A stretch of DNA of 64,000 nucleotides from Paenibacillus profundus (lineage in GTDB: Bacteria; Bacillota; Bacilli; Paenibacillales; Paenibacillaceae): contig NZ_JAJNBZ010000009.1 of assembly GCF_021369635.1 (NCBI RefSeq), forward strand, positions 11,876-75,875, given 5' to 3'. The notes under the pieces are model-generated. The model saw nothing but the letters and a program-made list of their open reading frames with translations. It was not told where the DNA came from and ran no database searches. The position numbers and the translations under genes are program-made. Below, piece after piece: positions 7,711 to 17,479 of the stretch; within the stretch, counting starts at the first letter, position 1, and each line of letters opens with the position of its first letter.

Positions 7711-8850
7711 ATGTCTCAAGGTAAAAAGCTTTTACTCGCCTGCATGTACGCGATTGTTATCATTGGAGCGGCACTAATCTTAAAGTATTGGGTTCTACCG
7801 CCGTCAGATCCAGCCCCATCCTCTTCCAGGGACGCTGCCGCGACCGCGAATGAGTCGAAGGTGGCAGATGCGTCTTCTAAGGATTCGCAAGACAGCTTCG
7901 ACAACTTGGTCAAGCGGTATGGAGATATCCCGCTAATCGATGCGCATAATCATAGCGCAAGCAATCGTTCTTATGATTGGAAAATCGACCACATGTGGGA
8001 TAAGTATAGGGTGGATCGAGTCGTTCTGTTCGGCAATGTGTCCGAACCGAGTGCCATTCAGACTGACCAGTATGCTTGGGAAGCGTATCAGCAATATCCG
8101 GAGCGGTTCGTTCCCTTCTTCTCAGGGATTGATCTCCACGACCCTGCAAGTCTGGATATGGTGAAGGAGAAGCTGGAGCAGGGTTACTTCGGCCTGGGCG
8201 AATTGGCAGCCGCTTCGACTTACTCTCCGGTTCTCGCTAATGTGGCGTGGAAGACAGAGCATCCGATGGATGGCATCTTCCCACAGCTGTATGAGCTGTG
8301 CGCGGCATATAATGCGCCTTTGCTTCTCCATATTGACCCGCCGAACGGGATGGTTATTGCCAAGCTGGAAGAAGCTTTGAAAGCATATCCGGACACGACG
8401 ATCATTTTCGCGCATTCCAATGCGTATAACTCTCCGGAGAATATCCGCATGCTTTTGGAGAAATATCCAAACCTTTATGCGGATTTTTTCGCTGGATTTA
8501 CTGCGTTTAACCCAGAAAGTGCAAACAAGCTAGTTGATTTCATTCCGGTAATAAAGGACTTTCCAGATCGATTTTTGTTGAGCACCGATTCAGGCTTTGG
8601 ATTGGCAGCGGAAGAGCAAGCGATTGAAGCGATGTATCAGATGATGGATGCGCTTCAGGATCGTGAACTGGCGACGAAGATTGCATCGGGCAATATGGAA
8701 AGGCTCATTCGCTTTCAAAAGGCAACAGCGACCCAAATCACAGCCATTCAGAAATTAGATAGGGATAGGGGGCAGCAGCGGGATGTGTCGAAATTAACGA
8801 AAGAAGAAGCTGGCAATATTTTGATTGAAGAGGGAACACAGCATCAATGA
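7711..8850 (+). CDS. Membrane-anchored amidohydrolase (Amidohydro_2 family)
   Basis: 379 residues. An N-terminal membrane anchor (about 7-27) is followed by a Ser/Ala-rich linker. The metal-dependent hydrolase domain begins at about residue 70 with DAHNH, followed by HID, FAHSN and STDSG, which supply the usual metal and catalytic positions. The substrate is unknown. Location outside the membrane is predicted. Its TGA overlaps the ATG of the broken LacI gene that follows. Confidence 0.82.
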   Translation: MSQGKKLLLACMYAIVIIGAALILKYWVLPPSDPAPSSSRDAAATANESKVADASSKDSQDSFDNLVKRYGDIPLIDAHNHSASNRSYDWKIDHMWDKYRVDRVVLFGNVSEPSAIQTDQYAWEAYQQYPERFVPFFSGIDLHDPASLDMVKEKLEQGYFGLGELAAASTYSPVLANVAWKTEHPMDGIFPQLYELCAAYNAPLLLHIDPPNGMVIAKLEEALKAYPDTTIIFAHSNAYNSPENIRMLLEKYPNLYADFFAGFTAFNPESANKLVDFIPVIKDFPDRFLLSTDSGFGLAAEEQAIEAMYQMMDALQDRELATKIASGNMERLIRFQKATATQITAIQKLDRDRGQQRDVSKLTKEEAGNILIEEGTQHQ

Positions 8851-9486
8851 AGATATCCCTTAAAGATATCGCAAAGGAATTGAATTTGGCGGTCAGCACG
8901 ATATCACGCGCCTTGAACGGAAGCTACGGCGTCCATCCGAAGACGATCGAACGCGTACAGCAGAAGGCTCGGGAGATGGGATATGTCCCGATCTCGGAGC
9001 GAAGCAACTCGTGGGCAAGAGCAGCAACTGATCGGCATTTTCATGCCGGCCTTCTGGAAAGATCATCAGTTGGTTAAGGATGCGCTTCGCATGAAGGTGC
9101 CTTGTGTCAACTTCGGGATGCGATTGGAGCCAACTGCTCGCTCATCTCTTCCGATGACCGAGCGGGAGGACGCCTTGCCGGCCGGTTGTTGCTTCAGCAG
9201 GGACATCGCCAGATTGGCTAACGATCTGATGGCCATGGGTGCGATAATGGCGCTATCCCAGCAAGGGGTTCGCGTGCCTGAGGACATATCTGTCACAGGC
9301 TACGATGGCGCGTTCTTCACTGCTTACACGAACCCGCCGCTAACGACAATTCGGCATGCCAACGAGCGGATCGGCATTCGGGCTGTCGAGATGCTGATCG
9401 AGCTGCTGAATGGGGGAACGGGTCGAAGAGAGAGTGTTCCGCCGGTATTGGTGGAGAGACAATCCGTTGTTGAAGCACGGAAATAA
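8847..9486 (+). pseudogene. Broken LacI family regulator
   Basis: The first frame from 8847 encodes a clear LacI DNA-binding head (SLKDIAKELNLAVSTISRAL) up to about residue 55. The match then moves to another frame near 9000-9030 (EQQLIGIFMPAFW). The effector domain jumps from its first strand to the last third (GVRVPEDISVTGYDG, then PPLTTIRHANERIG). About 100 residues of the core are missing. So there is one frameshift and at least one internal deletion. The gene began in a four-base overlap with the amidohydrolase gene, which suggests it once regulated that locus. Confidence 0.85.
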
Positions 9487-9546
9487 TAATAAAGCTGTCT
9501 TCTTATTTGAACTCTTAAGTTCTGAATTTGGCGGTCGCAACAGTCG

Positions 9547-10101
9547 TTATTGCCGGCCGCTGTTTCCTGTGTTATCGCCCTCAGGGATTATGATGAAGGA
9601 CACGGTCCGCTTGCTGCGATGCGGTGCAGGTTCGTTCGGCATTACTTTCCCGTAGGCGGCAAGAATGTCTAGCTTGAAGGCTTCGAATTCTTCATCGCTC
9701 ATGTATAGATCGGCTTCGCGGAACGTGAGGCCGTCTTTGGCCAAGTCAATCTGGTCTTGCTCCAGATAGCGGCCGTACTGGTCAATCAAGCCGGTGGCAA
9801 ATTGAATGAACCAATTCATTTGCTCTTCTTTGGTGCTGCCATCAAACTCTTCGGTCGTAAAATTCGCCTTACTGTCCCCAAGCGCATATATTTTCTCTAC
9901 GGCTCCACGCACTTGTCTCGAATCGACGACTTCAAGGATGTTGCCTGCAACGAGTTTATTTAAGTTACGGTATAACGTAGCCTGAGGAACATTCGGCAGC
10001 CGTTCGGCTATCTCGTGTACGGTCAGCTTGCGATTTCCCAACAGGGTTTGCACGATGCGCATGCGGACTGGGTGCAGAATTAATTGGGCTTTCTTATTCA
10101 T
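9547..10101 (-). CDS. Winged-helix (ArsR-like HTH) transcriptional regulator
   Basis: 184 residues. An ArsR-type winged helix fills residues 1-75 (HPVRMRIVQTLL, LTVHEIAERLP, QATLYRNLNKLV). An acidic helical C-terminal domain of about 100 residues follows, ending in basic and Gly-rich residues. No metal-binding Cys pair is seen, so metal sensing is unlikely. GGGGGAG precedes the ATG. The target is unknown; no divergent partner gene is close. Confidence 0.8.
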   Translation of the reverse strand: MNKKAQLILHPVRMRIVQTLLGNRKLTVHEIAERLPNVPQATLYRNLNKLVAGNILEVVDSRQVRGAVEKIYALGDSKANFTTEEFDGSTKEEQMNWFIQFATGLIDQYGRYLEQDQIDLAKDGLTFREADLYMSDEEFEAFKLDILAAYGKVMPNEPAPHRSKRTVSFIIIPEGDNTGNSGRQ

Positions 10102-10246
10102 GGGCTCCCCCTCATCTTACTATTATCATTTTCAAAAATAATAATAAAGCACTTCTTGGCGACAAGCAACAAGTTAGCGGTCTGAAGTCTGACGGTAGGT
10201 TCAATAGCTAGTTAAGGGCAACTCAAGCAAAGGGCTATGTTCCTTG

Positions 10247-10591
10247 TTAGCTGATCGCCTTTTTCTCCTCTTTCGTCAGTCCTTTATAGACCAACTCATA
10301 GGAGTGATCGATAAGCGTTTTGATTTCGGAATCACCCAGGCTGCCTTGGAGCTGTACGGTGTTCCAGTGGCGCTTGTTCATATGGTACCCTGGAGAAATC
10401 TCGGCAAATTGTTCCCGCAGAGCCTCGGCGCGGAAAGGCTCGCATTTCAAGTTGACGCTGGACGAACCGTCCGTCCTGCGGAATAACGCGAACATTTTGC
10501 CGCCCACGCGGACGACGGGAATGTCGCTGCCGAACGGGAAGGTAAGAAGAGAACCTTGTTTGCTAAGACAGTATTCAATCCATTTCTCCAT
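10247..10591 (-). CDS. MmcQ/YjbR family protein
   Basis: A 114-residue single-domain protein with family features: WIEYCLSKQG at the start, TFPFG, KMFALF, VNLKCEP, PGYHMNKRHWNTV and a C-terminal helix SYELVYKGLTKEEK. These proteins have a CyaY-like fold with proposed DNA binding. AAAGGATGA precedes the ATG. It is transcribed alone. Confidence 0.88.
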   Translation of the reverse strand: MEKWIEYCLSKQGSLLTFPFGSDIPVVRVGGKMFALFRRTDGSSSVNLKCEPFRAEALREQFAEISPGYHMNKRHWNTVQLQGSLGDSEIKTLIDHSYELVYKGLTKEEKKAIS

Positions 10592-10688
10592 GTAGAGTCA
10601 TCCTTTATTCGTCATGTAGTGAAGCTGTTCTCAGCATATCGGATGTCCGCCGAGAGTGCAATATGGTATGAACATGGAACATACACGA

Positions 10689-10735
10689 AGGCGCAGCCTG
10701 AACAATCCTGCTGTTCGGCTGCGCCTGCTCTTTTT
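10689..10735 (+). terminator. GC-rich hairpin, terminator-like on the plus strand
   Basis: Arms GGCGCAGCC and GGCTGCGCC with further pairing GAACA/TGTTC enclose a short loop and are followed on the plus strand by CTCTTTTTCC. It lies between rbsK and the mmcQ-like gene, both on the minus strand, where the T run is absent. It may block antisense transcription. Confidence 0.55.
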
Positions 10736-10753
10736 CCTTGATGTAACCTGTTA

Positions 10754-11671
10754 TTACGATTCCAGCTCATGTGAGTGGGGAATGGAGGCGATAGCCCCTT
10801 TCCGCTGTACGACCAACGCTGAGAAGGAATTGGCGAAGGACACGACTTCCCGAAGATGCTGCGGATCGTGCCAGCGGGATAGATCAAGTCTGCTGGACAA
10901 CGCGCCGATGAACGAATCGCCTGCCGCAGTCGTGTCGACGGCCGAGACGAGCTGCGCCGGTACGTGCTCGGCACCATCTGCATGGCAGATGAGCGCGCCT
11001 TGCTCGCCGAGCGTCACGATGACGTAACGGATGCCGTGGCCGAGCAATTGGCCGGCCGCTGTGCGAATGGCGTCATCGCCGTTCAGCTCGGCGCCTGTAA
11101 TGACCTGCATCTCCGTTTCGTTCGGCACGAGAATGTCGGTTGCCTGCAGCAGCGCATCCGGAATCTCTTTCGCCGGCGCCGGATTCAGAATGGTCACCTT
11201 GCCTTGCTGCTTGGCATAGGCAAATGCCTTCGTCACCGCCGGGATCGGAATTTCGAACTGGGCGATGACGATGTCGGCTTGATCGATCGCCGCATACGCC
11301 TGCTCGATATCTTCATCCCGGATGCTCATATTGGCGCCCGCCGTTACGATGATGGCATTTTTCCCATCCTCTTGAATCAGAATGGTGGCTTCTCCCGTTG
11401 GGACGTCCGGATCGACTTGAATATGGGAGGTGTCTATGTTCTCTTCCCGCAGTACCTTAAGCAGCTGCTCGCCTCCCTTATCTTCACCGACCTTGCCGAT
11501 GAAGGATACGCGGGCGCCCAGACGTGCGGCAGACACCGCCTGGTTGCACCCTTTTCCTCCAGCGCTTGATGATGTGCCGATGCCGTGAACGGTCTCTCCG
11601 ACCATGGGTAATCTGGTTAACAAATGACTCGTATCTCTATTTAAACTCCCCAGTACGCATATATGGTTCAT
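10754..11671 (-). CDS. rbsK: Ribokinase
   Basis: 305-residue PfkB sugar kinase: N-terminal GSLNRDTSHL, SSAGGKGCNQAVSAARLGA (sugar binding), and VDTTAAGDSFIGAL with the catalytic Asp and anion hole. It phosphorylates ribose to ribose 5-phosphate. The ATG at 11671 is preceded by AAGGAGAG; a longer version from 11695 has no such site. It is the last gene of the operon nucleoside hydrolase - carrier - ribokinase, and would trap the ribose released by the hydrolase. Confidence 0.9.
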   Translation of the reverse strand: MNHICVLGSLNRDTSHLLTRLPMVGETVHGIGTSSSAGGKGCNQAVSAARLGARVSFIGKVGEDKGGEQLLKVLREENIDTSHIQVDPDVPTGEATILIQEDGKNAIIVTAGANMSIRDEDIEQAYAAIDQADIVIAQFEIPIPAVTKAFAYAKQQGKVTILNPAPAKEIPDALLQATDILVPNETEMQVITGAELNGDDAIRTAAGQLLGHGIRYVIVTLGEQGALICHADGAEHVPAQLVSAVDTTAAGDSFIGALSSRLDLSRWHDPQHLREVVSFANSFSALVVQRKGAIASIPHSHELES

Positions 11672-11733
11672 ATGAAATCTCTCCTTCCTACCCAAGACAC
11701 GTCCTTATGGCAGTGTCTCTGCCTCTTGCTGCC

Positions 11734-13095
11734 TTATGCGAAAAAGATGAACGATAAGATTAAGCAAGAGACGATCCCGACCAGAATCGGCACGGATGTG
11801 CGTTTGACGATTTGTATCGGGTTAACCTTAATAATCGAAGCAACGACGATAATGACCGCCGCCACCGGCGATATGGAACGAACCAAGTTCGAAGTCAATT
11901 GCATCGGCAGCGCGACCATGATGCTGCTGACACCGATTTTTTCCGTAATTTCCGGAATGATATTGATGAACGAGTAGAATACAGCCAAGCCGCTACCGCT
12001 AATGAATCCGATCAAGCCCGCAACGCCCGCGAAGATGAACATGAGGATGACGCCAGCGCTCTCTACGTGCTGCACGGATTCGATGAGCATATCGATGAGG
12101 CCAATCGTCTTCAAACCTTCAACCAGCATGCTTGCTGCCACGATAAGCGAGACGACCTGTGCCAGTCCGGCACCCATGCCGGTGAAGAAGATCGAGAGCT
12201 GCTTCGACGTTTCCTTGAAGGAGCCTTTGCGGATAATCTCGATTATAATGGCAAGCGCCATACAAATAAACGTAATTTCGATAAGACCGAGCTTGACGCT
12301 CGTAATAAACAAGCCGAATACCAATACGAGAATGAGCGGCAGAATCGGCAGCAATCCGTAATAAGCCGGCGGCAGATCCTTGTTCACATTCAATTTCTCG
12401 TCATTAATGTCCTGCTGGAGCGTACCTTGCTGGCGCTTATCCATATATTTTTGCCAGAAGTAGTGCGCCACCGCCATAATCAGGAGCACCGGAATCGAAA
12501 TTTTGGCATGGTACGAGAAGACATATTCGACCAAGTTCAAGCCAAGCTTCTCCGCTGCTACGACGTTGTCCGCCCCGAGCGGAGTCGGCATAATCGTAGC
12601 CGTCGTCGCAATGACAGCGCCGGCCGTCAGCGAGGACATGCCCGTATTTTTCAATACGGGATATAGCGTCGCCATCAGCAAGATCGCCAAGCTGGAAGCG
12701 CTCGGCACGACCAGCGACAGCAAGTTGCCAAGCAGGAAGATGATAGGCACGAGAATGTACTGCGACTTAATCTTCCCGAGAGGCTTCGTCATCATATGCA
12801 CGGCGACATCATTGGCACCGATATGTGTCATATAACTGGAGAAGCCGAACAGAACCATGATGGTTAAACCGACACTGCCCAACTGCTTGACGAAGATGAG
12901 CCCGATCTGTTTGAACGGATCTAACAGGGCGAGACCGGTGGAATCTTCCGGCTTCAGCACAGGGTGACCAAGCAGCGCGGCAGCAATCATAAGCCCGATA
13001 CCGGCAGCGAGGAGCACGAATTTGGCGTCATAGTTTTTGGCGATTAAATAACCTGTTGCGACAAGGAGAACTAAGCTAATAATAATCTCCAACAC
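11734..13095 (-). CDS. DcuC-family carrier, probably nucleoside-related
   Basis: A polytopic protein of about 453 residues with 10-12 membrane segments. Its sequence resembles the anaerobic C4-dicarboxylate carrier DcuC along its length (GFSSYMTHIGAND, LLATLYP-type helices, AHYFWQKYMDK). The gene lies between nucleoside hydrolase and ribokinase with gaps of 30 and 62 bp, so nucleoside, purine or ribose transport is more likely here than dicarboxylate exchange; that is inference. AAAGGAG is ten bases before the GTG at 13095, while the GTG at 13104 is too close to it. Confidence 0.82.
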   Translation of the reverse strand: MLEIIISLVLLVATGYLIAKNYDAKFVLLAAGIGLMIAAALLGHPVLKPEDSTGLALLDPFKQIGLIFVKQLGSVGLTIMVLFGFSSYMTHIGANDVAVHMMTKPLGKIKSQYILVPIIFLLGNLLSLVVPSASSLAILLMATLYPVLKNTGMSSLTAGAVIATTATIMPTPLGADNVVAAEKLGLNLVEYVFSYHAKISIPVLLIMAVAHYFWQKYMDKRQQGTLQQDINDEKLNVNKDLPPAYYGLLPILPLILVLVFGLFITSVKLGLIEITFICMALAIIIEIIRKGSFKETSKQLSIFFTGMGAGLAQVVSLIVAASMLVEGLKTIGLIDMLIESVQHVESAGVILMFIFAGVAGLIGFISGSGLAVFYSFINIIPEITEKIGVSSIMVALPMQLTSNLVRSISPVAAVIIVVASIIKVNPIQIVKRTSVPILVGIVSCLILSFIFFA

Positions 13096-13124
13096 GTGGA
13101 ACACGCTCCTTTTCTAAGTTGAGG

Positions 13125-14054
13125 TTAAATCGCGTTGTGAAGCACTTCCAGTGCCCATTCACGGAAAGCCGGAACGTCAATGTCCAAGCATACCGTCACG
13201 TTGCTTGGCTTGGCCAAGCGGCCGCTAATATCAACTACTGTCGTGCCAGCCGTATAGAGGCCCACCGTCTCGATATCGACGAAGCAGTCTTGCGATTCGA
13301 ACAGCGCGGGATTGACCAAGTAGGCAATGGCGCACAGATCATGCATTTTCAGTCCGCGTGCCTTGAGGCTGCCGCCCCGGTAATGCTGGAACAAAGAGTA
13401 CAGCATGCTGCCCGTCTTGTTCATGTCTCTTATCGTTTCCACATTTTCCGTCGTTAATGTGGCTTGGCTCGTTACATCGAGGCCGACCATCACCATCGGC
13501 AGTCCTGCATTGAAGACGATCTTGGCTGCCTCCGGATCGGCGAAAATGTTATATTCCGCATTCGGCGTATGGTTGCCGCGCGATGCGGATCCGCCCATCA
13601 GCACGATGCGCTCGATGTTCGATGCGCAATTTGGGTACAAGGTAAGCAGCAGAGCCACGTTCGTGAGCGGTCCAATCGGCACGATCGTAATCGGCTCGGG
13701 GCTGTTCAAGATGACGTCGCGCATGGCCTCCACGGCATGCTGAGCCAACGGAGCCTGAACAGGTACGTCGAACTCGTAGCCATCCATGCCGGATTCTCCG
13801 TGAATGTGGCTCGAATCCTCTGCTGGCCGTACGAGCGGCTTGGAGGCGCCTTGAGCTACGGGAACATCTTTGCCGAAAAATTGAAGCAGCTTCAATGCAT
13901 TGTTCGTTGTCTTGTCTAAGCCCACGTTGCCTGCTACCGTCGTCATCAGCTTGACGTCGATGCGATCGTGGAAGAGAGCGGCGGCGATGGCGACAGCGTC
14001 GTCAATGCCAGGGTCGGTATCCAAGATGATAGGGGTCTTTTTCAAGTTTTCCAT
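13125..14054 (-). CDS. Nucleoside hydrolase (inosine/uridine-preferring family)
   Basis: 309 residues. The calcium-binding signature [11 protein letters not shown] is at residues 12-22, and further ligand regions follow: [19 protein letters not shown] and the DLCAIAYL motif near the C-terminus. It cleaves ribonucleosides to base and ribose. AAAAGGAG lies before the ATG. It is the first gene of the salvage operon, about 80 bp below an operator identical to that of the neighbouring lacI-type gene. Base preference cannot be read from sequence. Confidence 0.92.
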   Translation of the reverse strand: MENLKKTPIILDTDPGIDDAVAIAAALFHDRIDVKLMTTVAGNVGLDKTTNNALKLLQFFGKDVPVAQGASKPLVRPAEDSSHIHGESGMDGYEFDVPVQAPLAQHAVEAMRDVILNSPEPITIVPIGPLTNVALLLTLYPNCASNIERIVLMGGSASRGNHTPNAEYNIFADPEAAKIVFNAGLPMVMVGLDVTSQATLTTENVETIRDMNKTGSMLYSLFQHYRGGSLKARGLKMHDLCAIAYLVNPALFESQDCFVDIETVGLYTAGTTVVDISGRLAKPSNVTVCLDIDVPAFREWALEVLHNAI

Positions 14055-14133
14055 GTAAATGCACTCCTTTTAGTGTAGTGAATGGATTGTTGGGCACAGC
14101 TCTATGAATAACGAATATTAGCGAGTGTTTTAT

Positions 14134-14153
14134 ATGTGTAACCGGTTACACAT
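14134..14153. promoter_or_regulatory. LacI-family operator of the nucleoside operon
   Basis: Perfect 20-bp palindrome ATGTGTAACCGGTTACACAT, 80 bp upstream of the nucleoside hydrolase. An identical copy lies before the lacI-type gene at 15414. The central CG-containing palindrome is typical of LacI-family sites. Confidence 0.88.
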
Positions 14154-14399
14154 CGAACAAAGAAATTCTTCATCCCAGACGTTTGTATATGAATCAGAAC
14201 GGTTGCTTGTATATGAACCTGTGCGACCGAGCGAGTGCTGATTCACTCTGCAGAAACGGTGCGGTACATCCCGTAAATATAAGGGCTGCCGAGCCGTTTC
14301 TGCTTGGAACGGGTATGAAGAGGATTTGACAACATGATGCATGTGACCGGAGGGAAAGGTGCCGATGGCATGTAGTATTTCCCAACGGTTGTATTTCTA

Positions 14400-15395
14400 T
14401 TACGGCTGATTTGCACTTCCGCGGGTCGTTCCCCGCTGGACGAGCTCCACATCGAGCTTATAGTGCATGACGTCCAATGGCTTCTTTTCAATGAGCTTGA
14501 TGAGCATGCGTGCGGCAAGCAAGCCCATCTCATAGATTGGCTGTGCGACGGTCGTCAACTCAGGATAGACCATCCCGCCAAGTGTAATGCCGTCATAACC
14601 GACGATTTGCATCGCATCGGGAACAGCGACACCGCGCTTCTGTACGGCGCGGAGGGCACCCATGGCCATAATGTCATTGCCAGCGAATATGCCGTCAATG
14701 TCTGGATGGCGATCCAGCAGCTCGTGGATAGCATCAGCTGCATGATGCAAGTTGAAGTCTCCATTGACAATCAAGTCCGGCTGGAACCAATCCGCTTGTC
14801 CCACCTCATCGAGGTAGCCTTGGCATCGCTCGTCGGCAATCGATAATTCGAGCGGTCCGCGAATGTGAGCGATAGTCCGGCAGCCTTGGTTCAGAAGGAA
14901 CTGTACGGCCATGCGCGCGCCCTCGCGGTTGTCAGATGCTACCGTCGGGATAGTGCTGGAGATCGTCCGGTCAAGCATGACGACGGGGACATCCAATTGC
15001 TGTATTTCTTCAGGCGACAAGGTGTTGGTGGCTAAAATAAACCCGTCGATATATTTCTGCTTCAAAGCATGAATGTATTGTTTCTCATTGGCTGGGGTGT
15101 CATCGGAATTGCACAGAATCGTCGCATATCCGTACAACTGGGTGACCTTCTCCACAGCGCGGGCCAGTTCGTTGAAAAACGGGTTCGTAATGTCAGGCAC
15201 AATAAGCGCCAGCATCTTCGCCGATTTCTTCGTCAAGCTTCGCGCCACATCGTTCGGGATATAATTGAGCTCCCGAATGGCATTCAACACCTTCTTCTCA
15301 GTGTCTTCGTGGACATAACCATTCTGATTCAAGACCCGGGAGACGGTGGCCACCGATACGCCCGCCAGTCTGGACACGTCCTTGATTGTGGCCAT
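14400..15395 (-). CDS. LacI family regulator, RbsR-like
   Basis: 331 residues, full length. The HTH starts ATIKDVSRLAGVSVATVSRVLN, followed by the hinge and a periplasmic-binding-type effector domain (DITNPFFNELARAVE, DGIFAGNDIMAMGAL, VGYDG). It is similar to ribose or purine repressors. It faces the nucleoside operon in the same direction, with identical operators before both, so autorepression and repression of the operon are likely. Ribose or a nucleoside are candidate inducers. The 246-bp gap to the operator at 14134 holds no gene. Confidence 0.92.
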   Translation of the reverse strand: MATIKDVSRLAGVSVATVSRVLNQNGYVHEDTEKKVLNAIRELNYIPNDVARSLTKKSAKMLALIVPDITNPFFNELARAVEKVTQLYGYATILCNSDDTPANEKQYIHALKQKYIDGFILATNTLSPEEIQQLDVPVVMLDRTISSTIPTVASDNREGARMAVQFLLNQGCRTIAHIRGPLELSIADERCQGYLDEVGQADWFQPDLIVNGDFNLHHAADAIHELLDRHPDIDGIFAGNDIMAMGALRAVQKRGVAVPDAMQIVGYDGITLGGMVYPELTTVAQPIYEMGLLAARMLIKLIEKKPLDVMHYKLDVELVQRGTTRGSANQP

Positions 15396-15413
15396 ACGGT
15401 TTCAATTCCTTCC

Positions 15414-15433
15414 ATGTGTAACCGGTTACACAT
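15414..15433. promoter_or_regulatory. LacI-family operator before its regulator gene
   Basis: Perfect palindrome identical in all 20 bases to the site at 14134-14153, ending 19 bp before the lacI-type start codon. Predicted autoregulation. Confidence 0.88.
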
Positions 15434-15564
15434 CGTGTTTATAGATATAATAATGCCCATGTATACGACTTGTCAATCAACTAACATTTGTCAATCGTGT
15501 GAAATGGCTGCGGCAGCCAAGAGAAGCGAGGCTTATCAAATGCAAAATGACACAACAACGGGTT

Positions 15565-16596
15565 TCAATTCCGGTGTTGTGCCAATAATCCCTGCACGAT
15601 CTCAACTACCAGATCGGGCTCGTCATGCATAATCATATGACCGCTGTTCTGAGCTATAATTAGTTCGCTGTCGGTGGATATGTCCAGCAAGCCCTTTTGC
15701 TGATCCTGCCATATATCTTCCAGTTGGCGGCTGCTCTCTGCGGACATGCCGAATGCGGTGGCGTCGTTCGGAATGGCGTGAGTGACGATTCTGACGGGAA
15801 GGGATCCGAGCTGTTGATCGCGGATAGCCTCTTCCACCTCGGTCATGTGCCTGTCTTCTTCTTCCGCCGTCTCCAAGTAAGCTGACGCTGCATCCACATT
15901 GACATAGAGCGGCCTCTCCTCAGTCGGCAATTGAGCTAATAGGGAATTCTGGAACAGTCGCATAGCCCCCGACGCTTTTAATAACTTCACCAAGGCCGTA
16001 GGTGGAATTCCCGCCTTATCCGGATCCAGTCCTTCCCGCTCAAAGATAGCATCCGTTGCCTGCGAGAATTGTTCCGGTCGCGCATCCAGCAGCACCAATC
16101 CGGCGACTTCATCCCTATACTGCTGCGCGAACAGTCGGGAATACATGCCACCCTGGGAATGGCCGACAAGAATATACGGCCCGCGAATGCCTTCCTGCTG
16201 CAACGCGGTATGCAGCTCTTGCACGATACGGTTACCGGTCCGTTCCGTATCCGCCTGCTCACTCCAGCTATAGCCGGCCCGGTCGTATGTGACGACCGTC
16301 GCGTCCTTCGCCAACTGCTCAGGGATATCTCTCCAGATGTGGCTGGACTCCCGGCTGCCAGCCTCGAAGACAATCGTCGGCGAGCCAATCCCGATCTTCT
16401 TCACATGCAGGCGAAATCCACCGACATCGACCAGCTTGCCCGGCGGGGGATAGTTCTGCTTGGCCTGCAAGGATGCGACCCATTCATACACAAAGCCGAG
16501 ACCGATGATGCACACGAGAACAGCCAGGGCTGTCACCAGCATTTTAGCCCAGTTCTTCCGACTGGTTCGCTTTGCCTTGCCGGTCGTTGTGTTCAT
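15565..16596 (-). CDS. Membrane-anchored alpha/beta hydrolase
   Basis: 343 residues. A membrane anchor (about 15-37) precedes an alpha/beta hydrolase domain: VFEAGS, YDRAGYSWSE, GHSQGG with the nucleophile serine near residue 140, and a C-terminal QNSGHMIM histidine. It resembles many lipase or haloperoxidase-like Bacillus hydrolases of unknown substrate. The ATG at 16596 follows AAAGGGG. A longer in-frame version from 16710 lacks a ribosome site and is AT-rich, so it is rejected. Confidence 0.82.
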   Translation of the reverse strand: MNTTTGKAKRTSRKNWAKMLVTALAVLVCIIGLGFVYEWVASLQAKQNYPPPGKLVDVGGFRLHVKKIGIGSPTIVFEAGSRESSHIWRDIPEQLAKDATVVTYDRAGYSWSEQADTERTGNRIVQELHTALQQEGIRGPYILVGHSQGGMYSRLFAQQYRDEVAGLVLLDARPEQFSQATDAIFEREGLDPDKAGIPPTALVKLLKASGAMRLFQNSLLAQLPTEERPLYVNVDAASAYLETAEEEDRHMTEVEEAIRDQQLGSLPVRIVTHAIPNDATAFGMSAESSRQLEDIWQDQQKGLLDISTDSELIIAQNSGHMIMHDEPDLVVEIVQGLLAQHRN

Positions 16597-16810
16597 ACGA
16601 TGCCCCTTTCTGTTCGTCAAGCGGCTTGGATGAGCCGTTGTAATTGAATGCTTATTTTTACCATTATTAATTTCAATAATGATATTATAATACATTATGA
16701 TAATAGTCAACGATTAGTCATAACGGATGGGCGCGATTACATCATCAGATAAGAAAAGCCATGGAGCATCGCGCTCCCTGGCTTGCCGATATGACGCTAG
16801 TGTCGCGCCG

Positions 16811-17377
16811 TCACTTGGTGCTCCGGTATTCATCCTCCAGGATGCTCATGATGATGGAATCATGGTACTTGTGGTCGTAGTAGAGCGCATCGCGCTGCAC
16901 GCCCTCGCGTTTGAACCCTGCCTTTTCATACACATGGATGGCACGTTTGTTGAAGGCAAATACGTTCAGCTCGATCCGATGCAGCTGCAATGTACCGAAT
17001 GCGTATTCGAGCAGCAGGCCAATCGCTTCGCTGCCGTATCCTTTCCCCTGATGGGCCGAGCCGCCAATGGCGATGCGTATATTAGCGCTGCGGTTAATGC
17101 CGTCGATATCCTGCAGCTCGATGTCCCCGATGACCTCATTCGTCTCACAGAGCGCAATTAGCAACAGCATGCCGGATGAGTCCTGTGTTTTGCCCTCGAT
17201 GTAACGGACAACTTGTTCCTTCGAAAAATGCTTCTGCGTACCGGTCAGTCTTCTGACTTCCGGATCGAACAGCTTGTAATAATAGGACTCCGCATCCTCC
17301 AAGCCGATAGGCCGTAAATAGACGCCTGCGCCTTCCAAAAATCGTACGGGTGTTCCTGCTTGTTCCATAGTGTTCAT
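16811..17377 (-). CDS. GNAT N-acetyltransferase (RimJ/RimL type)
   Basis: 188 residues, Acetyltransf_3 class: YLRPIGLEDAESYY near the start, acetyl-CoA motif A seen as GSAHQGKGYGSEAIGLLLEYAF, and NKRAIHVYEKAGFKREG at the end. It could act on a small amine or a protein N-terminus. GGAGGG precedes the ATG. It is divergent from the MocR-type regulator at 17480 with 102 bp between, so it is a candidate target of that regulator. Confidence 0.88.
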   Translation of the reverse strand: MNTMEQAGTPVRFLEGAGVYLRPIGLEDAESYYYKLFDPEVRRLTGTQKHFSKEQVVRYIEGKTQDSSGMLLLIALCETNEVIGDIELQDIDGINRSANIRIAIGGSAHQGKGYGSEAIGLLLEYAFGTLQLHRIELNVFAFNKRAIHVYEKAGFKREGVQRDALYYDHKYHDSIIMSILEDEYRSTK

Positions 17378-17479
17378 CTTGCAACCCTCCTGTTTGTTCT
17401 ATTCCAACTATAGTCAAATCTTGTATACTCGAAAATAGACAGATTTGTAAAAAACAAAAGGACAGAGGAGGGGACTTAC

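Noticed and set aside
15565-16710. Longer start of the second alpha/beta hydrolase at 16710
   Set aside because: The extra 38 codons are AT-rich promoter-like DNA; AAAGGGG supports the ATG at 16596.
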